A DNA stretch of 64,000 bases from Verrucomicrobiota bacterium. Its GTDB lineage: Bacteria; Verrucomicrobiota; Verrucomicrobiia; Opitutales; Opitutaceae. The position numbers and the translations under genes were made by a program. Below, piece after piece: positions 25,742-35,500 of the stretch. The notes below the pieces were generated by a model. It saw only the letters and a program-made list of their open reading frames with translations, searched no databases and was not told where the DNA came from. How positions within the stretch are numbered: the first letter of the stretch is position 1; the number at the start of each line of letters is the position of its first letter. The stretch covers positions 11,442-75,441 of the forward strand of contig JAEWBF010000067.1 in the NCBI GenBank assembly GCA_023391285.1. The letters are read 5' to 3'.

Positions 25742-27295
25742 TTATTTCCTCACCGGGATCTCGAGCTGGGTGAAGGAGTGCGCCGGAAAGGTGTGGCTGA
25801 TCCGGTTGCCGGTGAAGGTCAGATCGCTGGTCGCGATGCGGACCTTTTCTTCGGTGGCGGTGTTCGTGACTTCGATCGAATCGGAGTGGATGAGATGGAC
25901 GCGAGCTTGTCCGGCATAGGTGCCGGATTGCAGCTCGATGTCAGCCGGGAGGGCGTCGGTCTCGCTGCGGTTCACGACATTGATCACGACCTTGTCGCCG
26001 GATTCGTTCAGCACTGCGGTGACATCGAGATACGGGATGTCCTTGAACACCTTGTTGCTGTAACGATCGACGCGGGTGTAGACGTCGAGCGACGTGCCGC
26101 GGCAGTTGTTCGAGTAGAGGTAGAACGGATAATACAGCGACGTCTTGTAATCGCCTTCGGGCGTGATGCCGACGAGCGCGGTGAGGAATGTCAGATTCGC
26201 CATCTTCACGATGTCGGCGTGGCGGATGAACGAGTTGAGGTGCTGAGCGAGCAGCAACGGGCCGGCGATGGAATTGCTGCGCGCGCCGTATTCGTCGAAC
26301 GAGATGTAGATCGGTCGCTCCGTTTCGGATTTGACCATGGCCTTCTGAATCTGACCGCGGACGACTTCGATGATGCGATCGATCTCCATGCCGATCGACA
26401 TCTCGTCGGAAAACGTAGGCTTATCGATCGCCCGCAGAACTTGGAAGACGTAGCGGTGAAGCGAAATGTAGTCGATGTAGCCGGCCATCTGATCGAGCAC
26501 GTAGTCGTTCCAATCCGTCCAGCCGTCCTTGGGATCATACCGCTTCGTCACCAAAGGGTAATTCGAGGAGCCGGCGGCCACCAAAAGAATCTTCTCGTCG
26601 ACGGCCCGCATCATCTTGGCGGCTTCGATGGCGAACTTCGTGTAGTCTTCCTTGTTCTTGTAACCGAGCTGCCACGGACCATCGGGTTCGTTGCCCAACG
26701 CCCAGTATTTCACGTTGTAGGGCTCCGCGCGCCCATGTTTCGCGCGGAGATCCGCGTAGCGCGTTCCGACGGGCGCGTTGCAGTATTCGACCCAGTGAGC
26801 GGCGTCCTCGATCGTGCCGGTGCCGGCATTGATGCAGATGAAATTGGCCGCACCCACGAGATTGCAGAAATGCGCATATTCATCGGTGCCCATCTGGTTC
26901 GTTTCCTTCCGCGTGCGCGAAAGGTCCAGAGTCACCGGCCGCTGGTCTTTCGGACCGATGCCGTCTTTCCAGTTGTAGCCGGAGACGAAATTCCCGCCCG
27001 GCCAGCGCACGGCCGTGACTTTCAGATCCTTGATCTGTTGAAGGTATTCTTTGCGAAAGCCGTTTTCGTCCGATCGCGGAGAATCTGGATCGTAGAGCGG
27101 ACCATAGACCACGCGGAAGCGACTGTCGTCTCCACGGCTGAGCGGCTCGAGGAAGCTACCGTAAATATTGGGATCGATCTCGCTGATGGTGCGATCGAGG
27201 TCGACTTTGATCAGCGCCGGCTGCGCGGCAAAAAGAGTTCCGACGGTCGAGCCCGCTAGGAGGAGGGAGGAAACGAGAATGCTCAGTTTTTTCAC
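25742..27295 (-). CDS. GH51-family alpha-L-arabinofuranosidase, exported
   Basis: 517 residues with signal peptide (about 1-23). Clan GH-A barrel with GH51 landmarks: FLEPLSRG near the N-terminus, RWPGGNFVSGYNW, acid/base E203 in WALGNEPDGPW, and nucleophile E335 in SFDEYGAR. The usual DEWNVW around the nucleophile is replaced by DEYGAR. A C-terminal beta-domain completes the enzyme. Expected to remove terminal arabinofuranose from arabinoxylan or arabinan. GH51 enzymes are often cytoplasmic; a secreted form fits extracytoplasmic debranching here. Confidence 0.88.
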   Translation of the reverse strand: MKKLSILVSSLLLAGSTVGTLFAAQPALIKVDLDRTISEIDPNIYGSFLEPLSRGDDSRFRVVYGPLYDPDSPRSDENGFRKEYLQQIKDLKVTAVRWPGGNFVSGYNWKDGIGPKDQRPVTLDLSRTRKETNQMGTDEYAHFCNLVGAANFICINAGTGTIEDAAHWVEYCNAPVGTRYADLRAKHGRAEPYNVKYWALGNEPDGPWQLGYKNKEDYTKFAIEAAKMMRAVDEKILLVAAGSSNYPLVTKRYDPKDGWTDWNDYVLDQMAGYIDYISLHRYVFQVLRAIDKPTFSDEMSIGMEIDRIIEVVRGQIQKAMVKSETERPIYISFDEYGARSNSIAGPLLLAQHLNSFIRHADIVKMANLTFLTALVGITPEGDYKTSLYYPFYLYSNNCRGTSLDVYTRVDRYSNKVFKDIPYLDVTAVLNESGDKVVINVVNRSETDALPADIELQSGTYAGQARVHLIHSDSIEVTNTATEEKVRIATSDLTFTGNRISHTFPAHSFTQLEIPVRK

Positions 27296-27449
27296 GGGGT
27301 AAACGGTTGGGGGTTGAGTTTAACGGTGGGGAACACGCCGAGCATGGCGCGTAGGCGGGGTGAAAGTTGCGGAACGGTTCCGCGACCAATCGAACAACGG
27401 CAAATCCCCGGCAATCGCACGCATGCGTCGCCGGGGCTGCAGGACAAAA

Positions 27450-28406
27450 TCAGTTCGCCGCTTTCGGTTTCAAGAAACCGTTGTGGTCGAGCCAGTGCGT
27501 AAAGGGTTCGAACCAGTAGTAGGTCGGGTGGCCGGGATAGCCCATGCCGAAGCCGTGGCCGCCATCCTGGTAGAGGTGGAATTCCACCGGCTTCTTGGCG
27601 TCATACCACGACTTGATCAGGCCGAACTGACCGTTGAAAAGAAAGTCGTCCACCGCGATCGCCACGAACAGCGGTGGCGCGTTCTCCGGCACTTCGACCG
27701 GCCCCATGCCGCCGTAAATGGGTGCGATGAACGCGAGCTTCATGGTCTTGGAATTGAGCGTCGCGTGCATCGTCAAACCGGCGCCGGCCGAGAAACCGAC
27801 CATGCCAATGCGATTGGTATCGACGCCCCATTTCTCCGCGTTCTTCAGGATCAGCGCGTAGGCCGCCTCGGCGTCGGCGAGCTGGTTGGTGAGGTCGAAA
27901 CGCGGGCGCGGGGGCGGCGGGGGCGGATTTTCGCCACCGGCAGGCGGAGTCACGGCGGCGAAGGTGCGGTTCATCGACTCGCGCAAACCTTCGAGCGTGG
28001 GCGGGGTCGGGTTGAGGCGGTATTTGAGCACGAAGGCGGCGATGCCGCGCTCGTTGAGGGCCTTGGCGATTTTCCAGCCTTCGTTGTTGATCGACAGCCA
28101 GCGGTAGCCACCGCCGGGCGCGACGATCACCGCGGTGCCGTTGGCTTTGGCGGGATCAGGGAGGAAGGGCGTGAGCGTGGCCTTCGAGACGTTGCGCACC
28201 ATCGGCTCGCCCCACTGGCGGAACCAGCTTTCCTCGGCCGGTTGATTCTCGACGCCGCCCGTGCCGAGCGGAATCGCGTTCGGTTCCGGAGGCGCGTCGA
28301 GCGGATGGATGGTGCCGTCTTGCGCGAAGGCCGGCGCCGCGAACGAAAACAGCGATGCGACGGCAGCGGTTTTGATCAGTTTCCTGAGTGCTGTGGGAGT
28401 GGTCAT
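27450..28406 (-). CDS. BD-FAE-like alpha/beta hydrolase (xylan/aromatic esterase type)
   Basis: 318 residues from ATG 28406 with signal peptide ending about residue 28. Alpha/beta hydrolase with oxyanion motif VIVAPGGGYRWLS, nucleophile S206 in GFSAGAG, Asp in AIAVDDFLF, His in DGGHGFGMG. This is the layout of BD-FAE/acetyl-xylan-esterase-like enzymes in xylan loci. A proline-rich insertion (NPPPPPPRPR) at about 160-169 is unusual. It lies between the GH43-esterase fusion and GH51 on one strand. Confidence 0.82.
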   Translation of the reverse strand: MTTPTALRKLIKTAAVASLFSFAAPAFAQDGTIHPLDAPPEPNAIPLGTGGVENQPAEESWFRQWGEPMVRNVSKATLTPFLPDPAKANGTAVIVAPGGGYRWLSINNEGWKIAKALNERGIAAFVLKYRLNPTPPTLEGLRESMNRTFAAVTPPAGGENPPPPPPRPRFDLTNQLADAEAAYALILKNAEKWGVDTNRIGMVGFSAGAGLTMHATLNSKTMKLAFIAPIYGGMGPVEVPENAPPLFVAIAVDDFLFNGQFGLIKSWYDAKKPVEFHLYQDGGHGFGMGYPGHPTYYWFEPFTHWLDHNGFLKPKAAN

Positions 28407-28448
28407 GTAGGGGCTATGAGACAAACCTGGTAAACGAGGGTTACGTTC

Positions 28449-28480
28449 GAGCGGACCGAATCGGTGGATGCGGTCCGCTC
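28449..28480 (-). terminator. perfect 10-base hairpin after GH43-esterase gene
   Basis: GAGCGGACCG (28449-28458) pairs exactly with 28471-28480 around a 12-base loop, about 60 bases beyond the fusion gene stop on the minus strand. No T-run follows, so it is a candidate attenuator or 3'-end stabiliser between the fusion and the BD-FAE-like gene. Confidence 0.4.
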
Positions 28481-28537
28481 AAACGGGGTTCCCGGTTAGT
28501 TTCAGCTCCCTTCAACCCGCGCAAACGAAGTGCTGCT

Positions 28538-30925
28538 TCACCGTAACGCTGGCGCCTCAACGAGGCGGCGCGCCAGCTCCGGCGTCTGCGTGAGGTGCAC
28601 CACGTGGTCGCCTTCCATGATCTGCGCCGTCCAGCCGCGCTCTTTCGCGCGTTCGTAGAAGCGGAAGAATCCGTCCTGCTCGGCCGATTTCCCTTTGTCG
28701 ACGGTGAGGATGTAAGTCGTCGGAATCCGCCGCGCCTCCTCCTGATTTTCGAGAACGATCGGCTGCGTAAACGTTTTCTCCGGCTGCGGCACGACATGCG
28801 GCACGGGCCGCCCGGCTTGGTTGCCAATCGAGAAGAAACCATTCACGGCGCGACGTTGCGGACGCCCCTCACCCATCGCGGTCTGCGCGCTTTCGCCGTT
28901 TTCCGGGAGAAAAGCGTCGAGGTAGATCACGTGGTTCAAGCGCGATGCGACCCGGTCCGCAACTCCCGTCACCACCATGCCGCCATAGCTGTGACCAACG
29001 AGCACGACGTCCCGCAGGTCTTCCCACTCGATGAAGTTCACGACGTCCTGAATGTGCGTCTTCAAATCGATTTCAGGCGTGGCCAGGTGCACGCGGTCGC
29101 CCTGCCCGGTCAGCGTCACGCGATGCACCGTGTGGCCGTCGGCCTGCAATGCTTGCGCGAGTTGCTTGTGCTCCCAACCGCCGGCCCACGCACCGTGAAC
29201 GATGACGAAGGTAAGCTTGCCGTCCGCACGAGCTTTGGTGGCGGCAGAACTCTCCGTGCGATCGAGTCTCGCGTGCACGCCTACGGTGGCGCCGACGAAT
29301 CCGCCCGCCACTTCGGTGGTGAGCAAGGTCGCGTCCGCGTCAGCGACGAGCGTTTTCCACTCACGTCCGTCCGTCGAATAACTGAAGGAACACGTGCCGC
29401 CCTTCGCTTCCACGCGCAGTTGGAGGCTCTTCGTCGCCGCCGGAAGTTTCACCGAGCCGATCGTTTCCGGCGCGCTGCGTGCGAGCTTTTCGAGATAGAG
29501 CACGACGTCGTTGCCGTCGCGTTTCGCGGCGAGGAAATAGTGGAAGCGCTCGCCTTGGAACACCGTGAGTCCTGCGGAGACGCCCGTGGCCGTGGGAATA
29601 TCGAGGGACGTCGTCGCGGAGTAGTTTGCATGCTGCACGCGACGGGCGACGAAGCTCGGATTGCCATTGCCCGACAACGTCTCGCTGCTCGGCTCGAGCA
29701 CCAGCTTGCCGGCGTTGAGCTTCCACCAGGTTTCACGCGGTGCCCGCAACATGATCCACGGCATCGCCAGCGAGACTTGGTCGAACTCGTCGCGCCAGGT
29801 GAAGTTGCCGTTGAGCGGAACCGGGCCGGTTTTGACGGAAGCGCCGGCGGGAGTCTTCGCGACCAGCGGCACGCGTTTGCCGCTTTCCAGGATGCGCGGC
29901 CAGCCGCCTTCCGGCCAATCGACGGGCAAAAGGAATGTCTCGCGACCCATCGGCGAATGGCGTGCATCAAAAGGACGCACCGCGAGGAAAACCGCCCACC
30001 AGTTCTTGTCGGGTCCGACCACGAGATCGGCGTGGCCGGTCGAGGTGACGGCGAAGGGCACATTCGCGGGGAGGCCTTTCTGGGTGATAATCGGATTGTT
30101 CTCCCACGGCGTGTAAGGCCCATCCACCGCGCGACTGCGGAAAATCACCTGCGTGTGATTCACGCTCGTGCCGCCTTCCGCGCAACAAAGGTAATACCAG
30201 CCGTCCTTTTTGTAGATGTGCGGGCCTTCGATCCACACGGGCTTCTGCGAGATATCGACACCGCCATTCACAAGGAGCTTGCGCGGCCCGATCATGCGCC
30301 GCGCGCCGGGATCGAACTCCTGGATCCAGATCGCCCGGTGCCCGTCGTAACGCGGCGTCTCCGCCGGCGCGCCGTTGTTCAGCATCCAGGCGCGTCCATC
30401 ATCGTCGAAAAACAACGACGGATCGATGCCTTCGAAATCCAGCCAGGTCGGATCGGACCACGGCCCCGCCGGATTGGTCGCAGTCATCACGAAGTTTCCT
30501 CCAGCATCGATCATCGTGCACACGACGTAGAACACGCCGTTGTGATAGCTGATCGCCGGCGCGAAGATCGCGCGCGAGACACCAACCTTGTCGTAGGGCA
30601 GCTGCTGCGGGCGATCGATGACATGACCGATCTGCTTCCAATTCACCAAGTCGCGGCTGTGAAAAATCGGAATGCCCGGGAAATACGCAAAGGTGGAGTT
30701 GATGAGGTAGTAGTCCTCGCCCACCTGCGTGATGCTCGGATCCGGATAGAAACCGGTGAGAATCGGATTGCGAAACTCGTCCGACGCCAGTTCGGCCTTG
30801 GGCACGGGATCGTTCCCGGCATATTCGAACCAGTCGAACGCGGCGGAGCGCGGCGACTGGGCGAACAGCGAGCTGCCCGCAAACCACAACGAGAGGAGAC
30901 CGACGAGGGCTGTGCGATATTTCAT
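28538..30925 (-). CDS. GH43 xylosidase/arabinofuranosidase fused to an EstC-like esterase
   Basis: 795 residues from ATG 30925, where a signal peptide starts (MKYRTALVGLLSLWFAGSSLF). Residues about 45-340 are a GH43 propeller with base D62 in YPDPSIT, D168 in GIDPSLFF and acid E233 in WIEGPHIY. About 350-550 is the concanavalin-like GH43 C-terminal domain. From K570 a complete alpha/beta hydrolase follows: FVIVHGAWAGGWEH, GQGDRVHL, nucleophile S646 in GHSYGG, YLDAFLPENGES and late His in GDHVVHLTQ. The join is in frame over a short polar linker (SSAATKARADG), with no internal stop, so one enzyme would remove both a sugar and an acyl group. It follows the XylR-like gene by 41 nt. Confidence 0.88.
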   Translation of the reverse strand: MKYRTALVGLLSLWFAGSSLFAQSPRSAAFDWFEYAGNDPVPKAELASDEFRNPILTGFYPDPSITQVGEDYYLINSTFAYFPGIPIFHSRDLVNWKQIGHVIDRPQQLPYDKVGVSRAIFAPAISYHNGVFYVVCTMIDAGGNFVMTATNPAGPWSDPTWLDFEGIDPSLFFDDDGRAWMLNNGAPAETPRYDGHRAIWIQEFDPGARRMIGPRKLLVNGGVDISQKPVWIEGPHIYKKDGWYYLCCAEGGTSVNHTQVIFRSRAVDGPYTPWENNPIITQKGLPANVPFAVTSTGHADLVVGPDKNWWAVFLAVRPFDARHSPMGRETFLLPVDWPEGGWPRILESGKRVPLVAKTPAGASVKTGPVPLNGNFTWRDEFDQVSLAMPWIMLRAPRETWWKLNAGKLVLEPSSETLSGNGNPSFVARRVQHANYSATTSLDIPTATGVSAGLTVFQGERFHYFLAAKRDGNDVVLYLEKLARSAPETIGSVKLPAATKSLQLRVEAKGGTCSFSYSTDGREWKTLVADADATLLTTEVAGGFVGATVGVHARLDRTESSAATKARADGKLTFVIVHGAWAGGWEHKQLAQALQADGHTVHRVTLTGQGDRVHLATPEIDLKTHIQDVVNFIEWEDLRDVVLVGHSYGGMVVTGVADRVASRLNHVIYLDAFLPENGESAQTAMGEGRPQRRAVNGFFSIGNQAGRPVPHVVPQPEKTFTQPIVLENQEEARRIPTTYILTVDKGKSAEQDGFFRFYERAKERGWTAQIMEGDHVVHLTQTPELARRLVEAPALR

Positions 30926-30966
30926 CAAGGAAAATTCGATACTGAAGGAGCCGATGCGGCGTTCGC

Positions 30967-32226
30967 TCAGGCCGCGCTGAAGTCCGCTCCCGACGCCAGC
31001 GCATGCGGTGCTGGCGCCGTGGATACACGCGGACGGGGCGGCGTGTCGGGCTCGTCCGCCACCCGTCGCGCCTGATTCGTCCAACGGCGATGCGCCTTGG
31101 GGCTCATGCCGAAATGCCGGCGGAAGGTGCGGAAGAACGTCCGCTCTCCAGCGAGCCCCACCAACGCCGCGACATCGGAGGTTTTCGTCCCCGGCGCCGC
31201 GGCGATGAGCCGCGAAGCCTCCCGCATGCGGACATTGATGATGTGCTCGTGAATCGTGCGTCCCGTCTCTTGCCGAAAGGTCCGCTCCAAGCTGCGACGC
31301 GACATGCCGACGGCGCGCGCGACCACCTCCACGCTCAAGCCTGTTTCCGGGTAATGCTCGGCGATATAACTCAGCGCCCGCGCGACCCGTGGATCCGACA
31401 CCGCGATCACATCGGTGCTCATTCGCGTGACCACGCCTTTCGGACGCACCGCCAGCACCGATGTCGTGGGCAGTCCGCTCATCCGCTCCTCGAGCAACGC
31501 CGCCGCCCGATATCCCATCTCCTCGAGATTCAAATCGATGCTCGAAAGCGGCACAAACGAGATGGCACAGAAGATCGAGTCGCTCACGCCAAGGATCGCG
31601 ATGTCCTCCGGAACCGAAAGTTCCGCGTCCCGGCAAGCGTCGATCAAATCCACGGCGACACAATCGTTGAACGCGAACACGGCAGCCGGCCGCGGCAACT
31701 GTCGCAGCTCGCTCACGAGCACGCGCCGCCGCTCGCCGCTGTTCTCGAACCACGCAGATCCTTGGCGCGTATATAACGGCGGAAGGAACCGGCAGTCGCA
31801 CCCCTGCTCCGCGAGTCTCGCTTGAAAAGCCGCGAACCGATCGGCGTTTCCCGGTCGGTCGACGAAGGGCGCGCACGCAAAATGACGATGCGCCCGTTCG
31901 AGCAGGTGATCTGCCGCCAAGCGCCCAATCTCTGCCTCGTCCGGCGCAATCAGCGGCAATCCAGTCGTTTCGGGCGTTTCGGAAAACGCCACGCAGGGAA
32001 CCCCCGCATTTTCCAACTGCATCAACAATTCCGTGGACTGCGGGAACGACACGAGCAGCCCGTCGCAATGCCAGCCGTGCGGGACCGTGCCGATGCGTGC
32101 TATATCCGTGGATACGTGCCAGTCGTGTTCCCGCGCGAATCGCGCGATCCCGCGCAAGCTCGCCTCCGACACACCGGACGTGACGACGGAGATTTTTCTC
32201 GGACCAGCTGGAACGACATGAGCCAT
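30967..32226 (-). CDS. XylR-type regulator (LacI-like sugar-binding domain plus AraC helix-turn-helix)
   Basis: 419 residues, cytosolic. Residues about 10-275 form a periplasmic-binding-protein-like sensor as in LacI and XylR (DGLLVSFPQS, AAVFAFNDCVAVDLIDAC, IAILGVSDSIFC), and about 280-382 an AraC double helix-turn-helix (SVEVVARAVGMSRRSLERTF, SDVAALVGLAGERTFFRTF). This is the architecture of the xylose activator XylR of enterobacteria. It is the first gene of the minus-strand run with the GH43-esterase fusion and GH51, and diverges from the sensor kinase. Ligand is probably a pentose; xylose is inference. Confidence 0.88.
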   Translation of the reverse strand: MAHVVPAGPRKISVVTSGVSEASLRGIARFAREHDWHVSTDIARIGTVPHGWHCDGLLVSFPQSTELLMQLENAGVPCVAFSETPETTGLPLIAPDEAEIGRLAADHLLERAHRHFACAPFVDRPGNADRFAAFQARLAEQGCDCRFLPPLYTRQGSAWFENSGERRRVLVSELRQLPRPAAVFAFNDCVAVDLIDACRDAELSVPEDIAILGVSDSIFCAISFVPLSSIDLNLEEMGYRAAALLEERMSGLPTTSVLAVRPKGVVTRMSTDVIAVSDPRVARALSYIAEHYPETGLSVEVVARAVGMSRRSLERTFRQETGRTIHEHIINVRMREASRLIAAAPGTKTSDVAALVGLAGERTFFRTFRRHFGMSPKAHRRWTNQARRVADEPDTPPRPRVSTAPAPHALASGADFSAA

Positions 32227-32429
32227 GAGGTCAGGTCTTCATTCCGGGCGCGATCGCGGCGATGCCCTGCGGCCCGCAGGAAAACAAAAGCGGAAGCGTC
32301 GCTCTTTTCGGCGAGATCATGTTTGGGGGAGGGTAAGTTCCGAAGCAGGATTCGCGTCCTCGTCGGCGTGGATCGAATACCTCATGCGCGACTCGCGATC
32401 CCGCAACGGGCCATTGGCCGTAGGTGGAA

Positions 32430-32447
32430 CTATTACCGCGGTAATAG
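32430..32447. promoter_or_regulatory. perfect 18-bp palindrome, candidate operator
   Basis: CTATTACCGCGGTAATAG is its own reverse complement. It lies in the 315-bp divergent gap, 94 bases upstream of the sensor kinase ATG and about 200 from the XylR-like start. A central CG palindrome is the form LacI/GntR-type dimers bind, whereas AraC-type domains usually bind direct repeats, so its protein may be encoded elsewhere. Confidence 0.5.
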
Positions 32448-32541
32448 GCAGCGGGGCCCGATTTTCACTCGCCGACCCAAATGAACTTTACCCGCCTCGG
32501 TCGCGGAGTTCACGTTGCGACCGCGCCGTCTTCAACCCCGA

Positions 32542-35500
32542 ATGCCCCGTTCAATCGCATTGCCCCACCTCCGGGCCGCGCGCAATCCCCTGCGCGATGC
32601 GCGGCGTCGCATTCTTGCGATCGGACGGTGTGGATTGCTGCTCGTGTTGGCTCTGGCGCTCGAGTGTGCAGCCCAACTGGACAGCGTGCGCGGGCTGCCG
32701 TTCACCCGACGTTATTCGCTGGAGGACATCGGCTATGGACCGCGCGGAGCCCGGCTCGACTTCGATCGTTTCGGCCGCGTGGCTGTGATTCACGACGGCG
32801 TCTACGCGATCCTCAACGACACCACGTGGTCCAACATCGCCGAGCGCGGCGTCGATCGCATCACGATGTCCAACGTCGCCGCGGCGCCCGATGGCCGCAT
32901 GTATTACGGCGCGCGCGCGTCGTGGGGGCTCGCGGAAACCAAGTCCGACGGCCTGCTTCACGCGGTTCCGCTGGTGCCGCCCGACCCGCCGGAATGGATT
33001 CGCTCGGCCTCGTTTTCCGATCTGATCGCGACCGACGACGGCATGTATTTCGTGAGCCCGAACGGAATCGCCTTCTGGGACTTCCGCCGGCAGGAGACGC
33101 AGCTCTACGAACATTCGAGAATCTCGCGCGCGTTCCGCGTGGGCAACCGGGTCTATATTTCCGCGTTCAATCAGAAACTTGGATACGTGGATGTCGCGGC
33201 GCGGGCACTGCGCAACGCCCCGCCGACCGATCTCGATGACGTGGTGGTCGAACTGGCGACCTCCCTCGACGAAAACCGCACCCTGCTCTCGTTGCTGGAC
33301 GGACGGCTCATGGTGTTCGACGGCCGGGAACTGCTGCCGTGGGAGCCGCAGGTCACGCCGTGGGGCCCGCAGGTGCGCGACGGGTTCGGCGGTCGCATTT
33401 CCGTGATTCAGCATCTGGTGGATGGCCGCACAGCCGTGGCGGTCACCGGGAAGGGACTCTTCCTTTTCGCAGCCAACGGCGAACTGCTCCTCGCGCTCAC
33501 CTCGCCCGAGTATCACCGCATCACCGCCATGGCGAATCGCGAGCGCGGCGTGTTGTGGATCGCGGCGGAAGACGGCATCGAGAAGGTGCTCTATAGCAGC
33601 GCGCTGAGCGCGTTCGGGCAGCGGCTGGGACTCACGCTCGGCTGGCCCATCGTCGAACGCTGGCAGGGACGCGTCGTGATCGCCTCCGACGGCAAGCTGT
33701 ATCGCGCGCTCGACGGCCCGCCCGGCGCGCCCACTCACTTCGAGCTGTATCCATTTCAGCCCGACGGCGGTGCCTGGGCGCTCGCGGCGCGCGGTTCGCG
33801 CATGCTCGTCGGCAGCGTGGATCGCGTTTACTCGGTCCACCCCGACGGCAGTCTCAGGCCCGTCGCCGCCGTCGAAGACATGGCGCATTTGGTGATGCCC
33901 GACGCCGATCATTGCTACGCCATCGGCCGGTCGGAAATCGCCTTGCTCGAATGGCGCGACGGCCAATGGACCGAATCAGTCCCGCGCACCCGCGGGGTTA
34001 CCTATCCGTCGATCGTGCATCGCGCCAAAAACTCGGTTTGGATTGAAATGGCCGGGCAAGTCGGGCGGCTCTGGCTGAACGAGGGCAATTTGCAGCTCGA
34101 TGTGGTGCCCAATTCGACGTGGACCACCCGACCGTGGGTGAATATCGGAACCGTCGACGACATCGTGGTGCTCAGCACGGAGCATGGAGAACGACGTTTC
34201 TTCGACGAGCAGCGCAACACGTGGCGCGAAGCACCAGAGCTGCAACGTCTCCTCGAACGCTCCCCCTACTCCATCGCCCGAATCGAGAAGGACGAATCCG
34301 GCACGCTCTGGGCGACACATGACGATGGGATCGTGAAGTTTTCACCGAAGGGTGCGGACTACGAAATCGACGCCAGCAGCTTCGACTTGATCAACGATCG
34401 CTACCCCGTCCTGCAAGTGCTGCCCGGCAACGACGTGTGGATCATCGCCAGCCAGTCGCTCTATCACGTCGAACCTCGCTGGACCTCCGAACCGAAGCCC
34501 GTTTTCAAACCGACCCTGGTCTCGTTGATCGACGCCGCGGGCTCCGAACTCCTCACGAGCTCTGCCGTGGCCGCCGCGCTGCTGCCGCTGCCGTTCGAAC
34601 GGAATAGTCTCACCTTCCAATTCTTCGCCGGCAGCGATGCGAGCCGCCGTTCGCCGACTTACGAATATCAACTCACGGCTCGCGACCCGTGGACTCCGAT
34701 GGCCGGCTCCCAAGTGAGCTTCCGCGGCCTGGCCGAGGGCAACTACACCCTGCGCGTCCGTTTGGCGGAAAAGCACAACATCGGCGGCGCGCTCGCGGCG
34801 ATCCGCTTTCAAATCCTTCCGCCTTGGTATCGCACCTGGCCCGCCCATCTTGCGTTCGCGTTGGCCTTCCTCGGCGTGCTGTTCGGCGTGGTGCGCTGGT
34901 CGAGCTACATCGAACGCCGGCGCAATCGCGTGCTCGAACAGATCGTGCAGGAACGCACGCGGCAGCTCGAGGACACCATGGCGAAATTGAGCGAGGAAAC
35001 GCGCAACGCCGCCACGCTCGCGGAACGCGACCGGCTCGCCAACGAGATCCACGACAGCGTGCAACAAGGTCTCACCGGAGCGATTCTCCAACTCGACACC
35101 ACGTTGAAACTGCCCGCCGTCGGCGGCGACGTGCGATCCCGCCTGAACGTCGTTCGCAACATGGTCTCCTACGCGCGCCAGGAGGTGCAGCACTCCGTGT
35201 GGGACATGGAATCGCCGCTGCTCGAAGGCAACGAACTCGCCGCCGCGCTTCAGAATCTCACGGCGTTTGTGGATTCGGACGCGGTCAAGATCGATGTCAC
35301 CGTCTCAGGCGATCCCTTTCCGCTGGGCCGCACGATCAACCACAATCTCCTTCGCATCGCGCAGGAGGCGACCACCAACGCGCTCCGCCACGCGAAGGCC
35401 GGAAAGGTCACGATCCACCTCGACTACACACGCGACTCGATCGCACTGACCGTTTCGGACGACGGCATCGGCTTTGCTCCGCCCACGGTGCTCGAAGGCA

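Noticed and set aside
30926..32068. Apparent N-terminal extension of the GH43-esterase fusion
   Set aside because: The frame is an antisense-free but out-of-frame reading of the XylR-like gene with low-complexity Arg/Gly content; a signal peptide at 30925 shows the true start.
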